NCBI RefSeq assembly: GCF_023914155.1 | Contig: NZ_JAMWYS010000035.1 | Coordinates: forward strand, 62,001-126,000 | From: Solitalea agri | Lineage (GTDB): Bacteria; Bacteroidota; Bacteroidia; Sphingobacteriales; Sphingobacteriaceae | DNA length: 64,000 nt | Direction of reading: 5' to 3' | Notes under the pieces: model-generated | The model's database searches: none | The model's input: the letters and a program-made list of their open reading frames with translations, nothing else | What the model was told of the DNA's origin: nothing | Part shown: positions 45,041 to 52,542 of the stretch, piece after piece | How the letters are laid out: each line of letters begins with the position of its first letter | Position numbering within the stretch: position 1 is the first letter of the stretch | Position numbers and translations under genes: made by a program

Positions 45041-45730
45041 CTAGTATCTATTTAAGAAGAAAGCATTAAATAGTTTGAATGAACCTAATTTACGTTCAAT
45101 TCGTTCAAACAATTTCGATTTATGAGTAACCTTTTCAAGGTGCTCTTCCTTTTCGCCTTCTTTAGGAGTCTCCGCTTTTGGAGGTTCTTTATCAGCTGGG
45201 TCATAAAGCATTGCCGTACAAAGGCAGTTTTTACGGCCTTTACTCATCAGAATATCATGATTTACGCAGCTCTTACACCCTTTCCAAAACTCCTCGTCGG
45301 TAGTTAATTCAGAATAAGTAACAGGTTCATACCCTAATTCCGAGTTGATCTTCATCACAGCTAAACCAGTAGTCAAACCAAAGATTTTGGCATCTGGATA
45401 TTTTTGACGAGAAAGTTCGAATATCTTGTATTTGATAGCTTTGGCTAATCCTACCTTTCTAAATTCAGGGTTTACGATCAAGCCCGAGTTAGCCACAAAT
45501 TTGCCATGGCTCCATGTTTCTATATAACAGAACCCTGCCCACGTGCCATCTTTATGCAGGGCAATTACCGATTTGCCTTCTTGCATTTTGTTGGCAACAT
45601 AGTCGGGAGAGCGCTTGGCAATACCGGTTCCTCTGGCTTTGGCCGATTCGGCCATCTCCTCCACTATTTGCTCAGCGTATGGAATATGTTGCTCGGTAGC
45701 AACAATTATATCAAAATCAGAAAGTTGCAC
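45041..45730 (-). CDS. GNAT acyltransferase, candidate N-acyl-glutamate synthase
   Basis: 229 residues, first gene of the arginine cluster. GNAT fold with the acyl-CoA loop in NPEFRKVGLAKAIKYKIFE (about 87-105). A Cys cluster, CKSCVNH then CLC, follows at about 151-171, and a charged tail ends the protein. The cluster has no argA and no argJ, so some protein must acylate glutamate; a GNAT gene at the head of the cluster is the best candidate. With the ArgF' specificity residue, succinyl-CoA is a likely donor. The activity is inferred from position and fold, not from known residues. Confidence 0.8.
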   Translation of the reverse strand: MQLSDFDIIVATEQHIPYAEQIVEEMAESAKARGTGIAKRSPDYVANKMQEGKSVIALHKDGTWAGFCYIETWSHGKFVANSGLIVNPEFRKVGLAKAIKYKIFELSRQKYPDAKIFGLTTGLAVMKINSELGYEPVTYSELTTDEEFWKGCKSCVNHDILMSKGRKNCLCTAMLYDPADKEPPKAETPKEGEKEEHLEKVTHKSKLFERIERKLGSFKLFNAFFLNRY

Positions 45731-45754
45731 TTCTTCTTAAATGAAATGATTACA

Positions 45755-45762
45755 AAAATACC
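45755..45762 (-). promoter_or_regulatory. Candidate -7 element of the arginine cluster promoter
   Basis: TATTTTTG on the minus strand fits TAnnTTTG exactly and lies 25 bp before the GNAT start codon, giving a leader of about 18 nt. The -33 element is weak. No ARG-box palindrome is seen here. Confidence 0.4.
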
Positions 45763-46285
45763 AACTAAATCAGTTAGAGCCCTAAAAATCAGCTTTTTAT
45801 GTTTAGTTAACGTTAAATGTTCGGGAAACTTTGTGTGAGACTTGATCATCGCGTAGACGATCGGTTTTAAAATGGACGCATCAGCGTCGCGGGAAATAAG
45901 CAACTGGGGTTGGGTGAACAAAAACTACACTCATAAGCGTAGAAAAAACCACTTCTTTCGAAGCGTTTATCATATCGGTTACGTATGATAAAAAGTGTTT
46001 TTTCATCTGTTTTAATCGGTTTAATGCTTAACAAACAATCATTTCAACAATTGTTTACTATGCGTGAATATGATTATCAGTTATCTAATTAATAAACAGT
46101 TAATTAATTTGATTATGAATTTTTGCAAATATTCACATTTAAATTTAAATATCGCAAATAAAAAAAATAATAATTGCCAAAATGATAATGTTGATTTCAA
46201 AAGAACACTTGTTTGGGCTTTCCATGGGCATTAGCTATATTTATAATTAATTGAAAATGATTTTGTTACAATAGATGTATTTTCT
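45763..46285. other. Gene-free region with several small hairpins
   Basis: About 520 bp between the divergent GNAT and small membrane protein genes. 45835-45920 is clearly richer in GC than its surroundings and holds GACGC-ATCA-GCGTC (45873-45886) and a loose GATC...GATC stem; TATCATA and TATGATA (45968-45990) form another hairpin. 46060-46170 is very AT-rich with a perfect ATTTAAATTTAAAT palindrome. An unannotated RNA is possible but no promoter-plus-terminator unit is clear. Confidence 0.4.
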
Positions 46286-46573
46286 ATGAAAACGCTCTTT
46301 TTTGATACCCACAACGATCGCCAGTTCAATCGGAACTCTTGGATGATTTTGATTCTTTGTATGGCAATTTCAACAGTGATTTTATTCACTGGAGTATTCA
46401 GTGATTATCGCTGGACGATTTTATTAGCCTATTGTATCCTGCTTCCCGGATTGATTGTACGAGAATGGTATAACTACGGACACAATGGCTTTGCTTTCGC
46501 TCTTACAGTTTTGTTTCTGGTTGTCGCTTCTCTGTATGTTTTATTTGCCTGGACGGGCTTTTTAAATCATTAG
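46286..46573 (+). CDS. Small hypothetical membrane protein
   Basis: 95 residues with three hydrophobic helices (about 19-38, 43-59, 68-92) and charged loops (REWYNYGHNG). No family recognised. It is supported as a real gene by the run of membrane helices and by a strong terminator 28 bp after its stop. The leader is AT-rich. Function unknown. Confidence 0.6.
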   Translation: MKTLFFDTHNDRQFNRNSWMILILCMAISTVILFTGVFSDYRWTILLAYCILLPGLIVREWYNYGHNGFAFALTVLFLVVASLYVLFAWTGFLNH

Positions 46574-46600
46574 TTTTTAAAATTAGCATTTACCTAATAC

Positions 46601-46633
46601 AAGGATCTGTTGCTTTGCAGCAGATCCTTTTTT
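46601..46633 (+). terminator. Terminator of the small membrane protein gene
   Basis: A 13-bp stem with one G-U pair (46601-46613 with 46617-46629), TTT loop, and a T-run to 46633. Confidence 0.88.
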
Positions 46634-46732
46634 GTTTCGTAAAGTGTAAACGGGCTTGATTTGCAACAAAAATATTTCAGAAAATATGCTGAAAAACAAT
46701 AACCTTTGTAATACATACAACCATGTATAGCA

Positions 46733-47911
46733 ATGGATAGATTACAACAATTTTTCTGGTTTTGTTCAGGTGTAAATAAAGAGGTTTTGTTAAAGCATAA
46801 AACCGAGCACAATAAATATTTCAGTATTGGTGCCACTGTATTTTTTACGTCCGTTTTTGCCGCATTATCTGGTGGCTATGCATTATGGTTTGTGTTTTCA
46901 GGTAGTTCTTTAGCTGTTGGGTTTGCTTTGGTTTTTGGTATGCTTTGGGGACTGGCAATCTTTAATTTAGATCGATACATAGTTTCAAGTATCAGCAAAC
47001 ATGGTACATGGTTCAAACAAATTTTACAGGCATTGCCCCGGCTGATCCTGGCAATTTTAGTGGCTGTTGTTATTGCTCGCCCTCTCGAACTTAAGATTTT
47101 CGATAAAGAGATCCGTTCTAAGCTTAAGGAGAATTATTTGTTAGATCATAAGTCGAAAATTGATACCATCAATTTAAGTTTTGCAAAAAAATATACAATT
47201 GAGCTGAATAAAAAAGTAGTTGTTCAGAAAGAGGCTGATAGCTTAGATAAAGAAGTAAAACAACTTCGATATGTATTAAATCAGGAAATTTTTGGCGATC
47301 GAACCAACCAAACTTCCGGTAAATTGGGGTATGGCCCTTATGCTAAAATGAAAGAGGGTGTAATTATTGAGAAAGAAAAGCGTTTAGCATTTTTAAGGGC
47401 AGAAGGTTTAATGCTGGATAGCCTTATTGCGGCTAGAAAGGAAGCGGATGGTTTAAATCGACAAGTGATTTTGGATGATCATGCACTTGATAGTATGGCC
47501 AACGTAGCTGGATTTGCGGATCGTAACCGTGGTTTGGCACAGATTTCGGTATTGAGAAATGGAAAGGATGATGGCTCAACAGCTACGGCTGTTTTGTTTA
47601 TCAGTTTGCTGTTCGTCGCATTTGAATGTTTACCTGTAATTGTTAAATTGCTAACAGCAAAAGGTCCCTATGATGAAGAAATTTTTGCTATTGAATCAGT
47701 TAAGATGAATGATCTGTTGAAAGATCGCGAGAAAATGATTAAGGTACGTAATGCTTTGCAGGAAAAGGCAATAGAATTGGAATTAAGTAAGCAACTTAAA
47801 CTTACTGAAGAACGAACGGAAGCCGAAACAATAACCGAACTCTCCGAAATCGAAGATTGGAAAACACAAAAATTAGCTCATAATAAAGAAATATATACTG
47901 ATCAGACTTAA
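46733..47911 (+). CDS. DUF4407 membrane protein
   Basis: 392 residues. Typical DUF4407: N-terminal FFWFCSGVNKEVL, two helices (about 31-53 and 57-76) ending in AIFNLDRYIVSSI, a third (about 101-119), then a long charged coiled-coil middle (about 125-275), a fourth helix (about 279-297, ATAVLFISLLFVAFECLPVIVKLL) and a helical tail rich in Glu/Lys. Inner membrane with a large extra-membrane coiled coil. Function unknown. The M28 peptidase gene begins 5 bp later, so they are co-transcribed. Confidence 0.88.
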   Translation: MDRLQQFFWFCSGVNKEVLLKHKTEHNKYFSIGATVFFTSVFAALSGGYALWFVFSGSSLAVGFALVFGMLWGLAIFNLDRYIVSSISKHGTWFKQILQALPRLILAILVAVVIARPLELKIFDKEIRSKLKENYLLDHKSKIDTINLSFAKKYTIELNKKVVVQKEADSLDKEVKQLRYVLNQEIFGDRTNQTSGKLGYGPYAKMKEGVIIEKEKRLAFLRAEGLMLDSLIAARKEADGLNRQVILDDHALDSMANVAGFADRNRGLAQISVLRNGKDDGSTATAVLFISLLFVAFECLPVIVKLLTAKGPYDEEIFAIESVKMNDLLKDREKMIKVRNALQEKAIELELSKQLKLTEERTEAETITELSEIEDWKTQKLAHNKEIYTDQT

Positions 47912-47916
47912 AATAG

Positions 47917-49308
47917 ATGAAGCGTAATATTCTCGTACTTATCGTTGTTTTTATAGCCAATTTAACATACGCCCAAAAGGTTGACACTGCCTATAAAAAA
48001 ATCACCAATACCATTAATATCAAAGAGGATGAACTTAGACAGATCATCTCAACATTGGCCGCTGATTCAATGCTGGGGCGGGGTTTGTTTAACCATGGAG
48101 CCGAAAAGGCTGCTGATTATATCGAACGCCAGTATAAACAAATTGGCCTGGAGCCGCTTAAAATGGAAGGTGTTCAAGGCTATCGTCAGGGATTTCCATC
48201 GGTAAGGGTTAAGTCACTTACCGGAACTGTTAAGGTAGGAGACTCCGTAGTTGATAATAAAAATGTTCTTTTCATTTCTGATAAGAAAGACATTAATTGG
48301 AAAAACACAGATAAAGACACTGTTAAAGTGGAGTATGTTGGTCCGAAAGATGATATTTTAAAGAGATTGAGAGATATTGAAGCAAGCAAAAAAGATGCGA
48401 TTGTATTGATTGATGAACAGCTAAAACAATTCTTTAGCGTTTATAAATCGAGATTTAAACGGGATAGATATGAAACCGATACCGTTTCACTTTCAAAAAA
48501 TGCTTATGTGTTTATTCTTACTGACAAAAAAGAACTTCCCCAATTCGATATTTCTGTTAAAACAGAAATTAATCATGTGCCCTTAAGCAATTTGATCGGT
48601 ATTATTCCTGGGAAAAGCAAAAAGGATCAATACGTGATTTTTTCGGCTCACTATGATAACTTGGGTGTAATTAATGCAAATAAAGGCGACTCAATAGCCA
48701 ATGGAGCCGATGAAAATGCTTCAGGTGTTACCGCTGTTTTAGCGCTCGCTAAATATTTTAAGGAAAAAGGTGATAACGAGCGGACCCTTGTTTTTGTAAA
48801 TTATGGAGCAGAAACAGTTAGCTCTTCAAGTTCGAAATATTTTGCCAAGCATTTTGACGCCGATAATACTGTAGCAGTAATTAATATCGATGCAATCGGA
48901 AAGGAATCAAAATTTGGTCATCGCTCGGCCTTTATTACCGGATTTGATAAAAGTGATTTAGGGAAACATTTTTCTGAAACTGGAGAAAAAATAAAATTCA
49001 AATTTAAGCCAGATCCATATAAAGAAAAGGGACTCTTCTATCAGGCATCAAATACGCCGTTAGGTCTAATGGGAGTGCCTTCACATACTTTTTCTACTGT
49101 TCAGATAGACATTGACCGTTATTTTAACTCGGTGAGAGATGATATGAATACTATCGATATAGACAATATGCTCGAAACAGTTAAAGCTATTGCTTATTCA
49201 TCAGATAGTTTGGTGAAGGGCATCTTTACGCCCACCCGAATTACAAATTATAAAGACGACCCAAGTAGTCCGAAAAACATCAAGAGAGCTCAAAATGCTC
49301 AGCGATAA
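47917..49308 (+). CDS. M28 family peptidase with altered zinc ligand
   Basis: 463 residues, signal peptide cut near TYA-Q (residue 20). M28 zinc aminopeptidase fold: His245 and Asp247 in SAHYDNLGV, bridging Asp265 in NGADENASG, Asp325 in INIDAIG and a late His in GVPSHTF. The segment that is usually AEE (general base Glu, then metal Glu) reads AET: Glu299 is kept but Thr300 replaces the ligand. A large insertion (about 100-215) precedes the catalytic part, like a PA-type domain. It is exported. Co-transcribed with DUF4407, 5 bp gap. Activity may be reduced or mono-zinc. Confidence 0.87.
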   Translation: MKRNILVLIVVFIANLTYAQKVDTAYKKITNTINIKEDELRQIISTLAADSMLGRGLFNHGAEKAADYIERQYKQIGLEPLKMEGVQGYRQGFPSVRVKSLTGTVKVGDSVVDNKNVLFISDKKDINWKNTDKDTVKVEYVGPKDDILKRLRDIEASKKDAIVLIDEQLKQFFSVYKSRFKRDRYETDTVSLSKNAYVFILTDKKELPQFDISVKTEINHVPLSNLIGIIPGKSKKDQYVIFSAHYDNLGVINANKGDSIANGADENASGVTAVLALAKYFKEKGDNERTLVFVNYGAETVSSSSSKYFAKHFDADNTVAVINIDAIGKESKFGHRSAFITGFDKSDLGKHFSETGEKIKFKFKPDPYKEKGLFYQASNTPLGLMGVPSHTFSTVQIDIDRYFNSVRDDMNTIDIDNMLETVKAIAYSSDSLVKGIFTPTRITNYKDDPSSPKNIKRAQNAQR

Positions 49309-49327
49309 GGGACTTTTGAAAGATATG

Positions 49328-49369
49328 AAACGGGCCGGATACTAATTCCAAAGTATCCGGCCCGTTTTT
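49328..49369 (+). terminator. Terminator of the DUF4407-M28 unit
   Basis: A 15-bp perfect GC-rich stem (49328-49342 with 49353-49367), 10-nt loop, and T-run to 49369. Confidence 0.92.
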
Positions 49370-49462
49370 GTTTATTTAAATACTGGTTAAGGCAACCATT
49401 GTTATAAAGCATCCGTAACTGTTAAAAAGCAAATCTATATTCATTGAACTTATTCATTCGAT

Positions 49463-49954
49463 ATGAAAAAGCTAACTAACATTTATAAGAGTGGAGCCGG
49501 GTTGCTTGCTTTTATACTAATTAACAGTATTTTTTTGGTGGCATGCAGTAGCAATGATGATGGTCAATCAGGCAGTAGCAACACAGTTAAATATTCTGGA
49601 ACATTCACCAAGTCAAACAGCTCGGTAACTACCTCTGCTACCGGAACTGTCACCGCTACTTTAAATAAAACAACCAACGAGTTAGCCTATACTGTAAACT
49701 GGAATAATCTGACAAGTACGATTGCCGGAATGCATTTTCACGATAACGGACCTATAATCGCTGAAATCAGTGGATTTGCAACTTCTATTACCGGAACCTA
49801 TTCAAATAAAGCAATGTTTACTGCAACGCAGGTAACTGATTTAGGCTCAGGGAAAATATACGTGCAAATACACACAGCAAATTATCCAGGAGGCGAGGTC
49901 ATCGCTACTTTGAGCAAAACTGGAGGATCACAGAATCCACCATCTGGTTACTAA
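49463..49954 (+). CDS. CHRD domain lipoprotein
   Basis: 163 residues. Lipobox ends in LVACS with Cys28. The mature part is one CHRD (chordin-like) domain: YSGTFTKSN, GTVTATLNKTTNELAYTVNW, MHFHDNGPI, and the family's end IYVQIHTANYPGGEVIATL (about 131-149). Bacterial CHRD proteins are secreted beta-sandwich proteins of unknown role; the paired His in MHFH and IHT is conserved in the fold and could bind a metal. First gene of a tight four-gene run. Confidence 0.87.
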   Translation: MKKLTNIYKSGAGLLAFILINSIFLVACSSNDDGQSGSSNTVKYSGTFTKSNSSVTTSATGTVTATLNKTTNELAYTVNWNNLTSTIAGMHFHDNGPIIAEISGFATSITGTYSNKAMFTATQVTDLGSGKIYVQIHTANYPGGEVIATLSKTGGSQNPPSGY

Positions 49955-49966
49955 TAGTGATTAAGT

Positions 49967-50341
49967 ATGCAAAAGGAAATTATTGTTATGCTTTCCCTTG
50001 TTTTTTTGATGAGCTGTACGCGTATGGCGCCCGAAACAGATCCAGATACTGACGGTTCTGCAAACTGCACTCCATTGTTTCCTGATAAGCAAGTGACCTA
50101 TAACGGATATGTAAAAAGAATAGTAGCAACTCACTGTACAATAACCTGCCATAAGGGTGGTAATAATCCGGGACCCGGGAACTTCACCACTTATGCTGGA
50201 TTAAGGCCTTTTGCTAATGATATTTTTTATTTCAGGGTAGTACAGGATAATGCCGATATGCCACAAGGACGAGCTCCTCTTCCTAAAGCAGTCCGCGATT
50301 CGTTGAATATTTGGTTAAAGAACTGTATTCCGGAGAACTAA
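49967..50341 (+). CDS. Cytochrome c-like lipoprotein with CX3CH motif
   Basis: 124 residues. Lipobox LMSC with Cys17. A single heme-binding-like motif reads HCTITCHKGG: Cys57, Cys61 and His62, that is CX3CH rather than the standard CXXCH. GPGNFTTYAGLRP and MPQGRAPLPKAVRDSLNIWLKNC follow, the usual tail of small Bacteroidota c-type cytochromes with a Met as possible second ligand (Met95). Whether heme attaches through CX3CH is open. Twelve bases after the CHRD gene; 15 before YceI. Confidence 0.72.
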   Translation: MQKEIIVMLSLVFLMSCTRMAPETDPDTDGSANCTPLFPDKQVTYNGYVKRIVATHCTITCHKGGNNPGPGNFTTYAGLRPFANDIFYFRVVQDNADMPQGRAPLPKAVRDSLNIWLKNCIPEN

Positions 50342-50356
50342 AAAGAGTAGTTAATC

Positions 50357-50920
50357 ATGAAAAAGATTTTGTTCATAGTTAATCTGATTGCTTTCATAGG
50401 AGCAGGCGAGTGCTTGGCTCAGGGGCAACTTGTGAGCAGAAATGTATTGTTGAGTTTTTTCTCTTCTGCTCCTATTGAAGACATAAAGGCCGAAACTAAG
50501 ACAGGGTACTCGATTTTAGACTTACAAACTAATAACATTTATTTTAAGGTGGATATACGATCATTCAAATTTAGAAAGGGATTAATGCAAGAGCATTTCA
50601 ACGAAAATTACATGGAAAGTGACAAATATCCCTACGCTGAATTTAAAGGAAAAATTAAGGAGCCGGTTGATTTCTCTAAGGATGGAACCTACGACGTTAC
50701 CGTTATTGGAGATCTCTTATTGCATAATGTAAAGCAAAACTATTCCGCTAAGGCCGTTCTAAGTATCAAAAATGGCAATATCTCCGGCTCTTCTAATTTT
50801 CCGGTTAAACTGGTGGATCATAATATCAAGATCCCAACTTTACTGATTAAAAATATTGCTGAAGTGGTGCAGGTGACGGTAAATGTAACATATGAAAACA
50901 CCCTTGCAAAGAAAATGTGA
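50357..50920 (+). CDS. YceI family periplasmic protein
   Basis: 187 residues with a signal peptide (cut CLA-Q, about 22). YceI lipocalin-like fold: FFSSAPIEDIKAETKTG, MQEHFNENYMESDKYPYAEFKGKI (start of which is the family's helix), DVTVIGDLLLHNVKQ, and IPTLLIKNIAEVVQVTV. YceI proteins bind isoprenoid lipids such as polyprenyl pyrophosphate or quinone-like molecules. In this run it stands between a cytochrome-like protein and an outer membrane barrel. Seven bases separate it from the barrel gene. Confidence 0.87.
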   Translation: MKKILFIVNLIAFIGAGECLAQGQLVSRNVLLSFFSSAPIEDIKAETKTGYSILDLQTNNIYFKVDIRSFKFRKGLMQEHFNENYMESDKYPYAEFKGKIKEPVDFSKDGTYDVTVIGDLLLHNVKQNYSAKAVLSIKNGNISGSSNFPVKLVDHNIKIPTLLIKNIAEVVQVTVNVTYENTLAKKM

Positions 50921-50927
50921 ACCCTAG

Positions 50928-51890
50928 ATGAAAGCAGTATATTTACTTATTTTTAGTTGTTTGCTAACACTTAATACAATGGCTCAGCAAACTGATTCAG
51001 TAAAAACACTTGATACATTAAATACAAATTTATCAAGTGATATCCCGGTTATTGCTACATTTAAATCGGGGCTGATCATCAATGGCCAATCGAATGAAAC
51101 ACTTCACAAATCTGACCTCCTTGTTGATATAGCTCACCGTTTCGGAGATATAGGTGGTGCTAATGGAGGTGTTCACAATTTTTACGGTTTAGACAATTCA
51201 ACCGACATCCTGATTTCGCTTAAATACGGAATTACGGACAGGTTTATGATAGGTGCTGGCAGGGCAAAAGGAGCTCCTAATGGAGTTAACACATTTCAAA
51301 AGGAGCTCTATTATTTTAGTTTAAAATACAGACTACTGCAACAAACAGAAAATGATCATATTCCGATTGCGGTTACTTTGTACGGTAATTCTGTGATATG
51401 TGGAATGGAGCCGTTGGATCTGGCTACTTCTGATGCCAATTTTCAAAAATTTGGAGAGCGTATGAGTTATACTCTTCAGGCAATAGTTGCCCGCAAGTTT
51501 AGCCGTAATTTCTCTCTTTCATTAATGCCAACATATGTACGGCGTAACTATGTATCTTACCAGGACATGAATGATTTATTTGCTTTAGGCGCAGGCGCGA
51601 GGCTGAAGTTTTCAAAAAGGATGGCAATTGTGGCCGACTATTTTCATGCATTCAGAACTCAGGAAAGCAAAGATTACTATGAAACAGCACAAGACTTTAA
51701 GTTTTATGATGCATTGGGCGTGGGTTTAGAAATAGAAACTGGGGGGCATGTGTTTAATTTAAGTTTTACCAACTCAACTGCTATATTGGATACGCAGTAT
51801 GTTCCTAGCACAAGCTCTGCCTGGTCGAAAGGGCAGTTTCGCTGGGGATTTAATATTTCAAGGACTTTTACATTGTCAAAGAATAAATAA
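50928..51890 (+). CDS. DUF5777 outer membrane beta-barrel protein
   Basis: 320 residues. Signal peptide (cut TMA-Q, 19). The domain is recognised by HKSDLLVDIAHRFGDIGG (about 61-78), NFYGLDNSTDILISLKYGITDRFMIGAGR, and a C-terminal run of amphipathic strands ending in FNISRTFTLSKNK. About a dozen strands, likely a barrel. DUF5777 genes often sit with YceI and small cytochromes in Bacteroidota as far as I recall, and that is the case here. Last gene of the four-gene run. Confidence 0.83.
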   Translation: MKAVYLLIFSCLLTLNTMAQQTDSVKTLDTLNTNLSSDIPVIATFKSGLIINGQSNETLHKSDLLVDIAHRFGDIGGANGGVHNFYGLDNSTDILISLKYGITDRFMIGAGRAKGAPNGVNTFQKELYYFSLKYRLLQQTENDHIPIAVTLYGNSVICGMEPLDLATSDANFQKFGERMSYTLQAIVARKFSRNFSLSLMPTYVRRNYVSYQDMNDLFALGAGARLKFSKRMAIVADYFHAFRTQESKDYYETAQDFKFYDALGVGLEIETGGHVFNLSFTNSTAILDTQYVPSTSSAWSKGQFRWGFNISRTFTLSKNK

Positions 51891-51942
51891 AGGCTGATAT
51901 AATAAAATTGATTGAGCAACTTATAGTGACAAGTGTATTTGC

Positions 51943-52530
51943 ATGACAGATGAACAACTAGGCCTATTAATAAAGGGTTGTGTGAATAATGATAGACAGA
52001 GCCAGAAAATGCTTTATCAGGCGTTTTATGGCTTTGCCATGAGCATTTGTTTACGTTATGCAGCGAGTAGGTATGAAGCAGCCGAAGTGGTGAACGAAGG
52101 GTTCTTTAAAGTTTTTACCAACATCGAAAAGTTTGATTCTACCCGACCATTTAAGAGTTGGTTGAGTTCGATCATGCATAATGCCTCAATTGATTTTTAC
52201 AGGGCCAATATTAAAAGAACTTTATCCGATGATCTGGAGTCGGTGCCTGAAATAGAAATTAGTGCTTCTGTTGAGCAAAAACTGGCATATGACGATTTGC
52301 TTGAGATGGTTCAACAGCTTCCACCTGCATACAGAGCGGTTTTTAACCTTTACGCAATCGACGGTTATTCTCATGATGAAATCGGGAAAATGCTGCATAT
52401 CTCTTCTGGTACATCAAAGTCAAATTTATTTAAAGCCAGAATGAAGCTGCAGAAAATGCTTACGAAAGTGCATAATGGCATGGATGTAAAGGATGCATTA
52501 ATTATGAATATTAATCAATCAGCTGGATAG
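51943..52530 (+). CDS. ECF sigma-70 factor
   Basis: 195 residues. Region 2 (about 25-92, with CLRYAASRYEAAEVVNEGFFKVFTNIEKFD) and region 4 (about 118-175, LPPAYRAVFNLYAIDGYSHDEIGKMLHIS, helix-turn-helix) are clear; there is no region 3, so it is an ECF factor. It follows the DUF5777 gene by 52 bp and precedes by 12 bp a membrane protein that looks like its cognate anti-sigma factor. Probable target: its own unit and possibly the CHRD-YceI run. Confidence 0.9.
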   Translation: MTDEQLGLLIKGCVNNDRQSQKMLYQAFYGFAMSICLRYAASRYEAAEVVNEGFFKVFTNIEKFDSTRPFKSWLSSIMHNASIDFYRANIKRTLSDDLESVPEIEISASVEQKLAYDDLLEMVQQLPPAYRAVFNLYAIDGYSHDEIGKMLHISSGTSKSNLFKARMKLQKMLTKVHNGMDVKDALIMNINQSAG

Positions 52531-52542
52531 AAATAGGGGACG

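Noticed and set aside
46063-46137. ARG-box-like arms (TGAAT...ATTCA) upstream of the arginine cluster
   Set aside because: The spacing of the arms is ten bases rather than four, the site is over 300 bp from the first gene, and the region is so AT-rich that such arms arise by chance.
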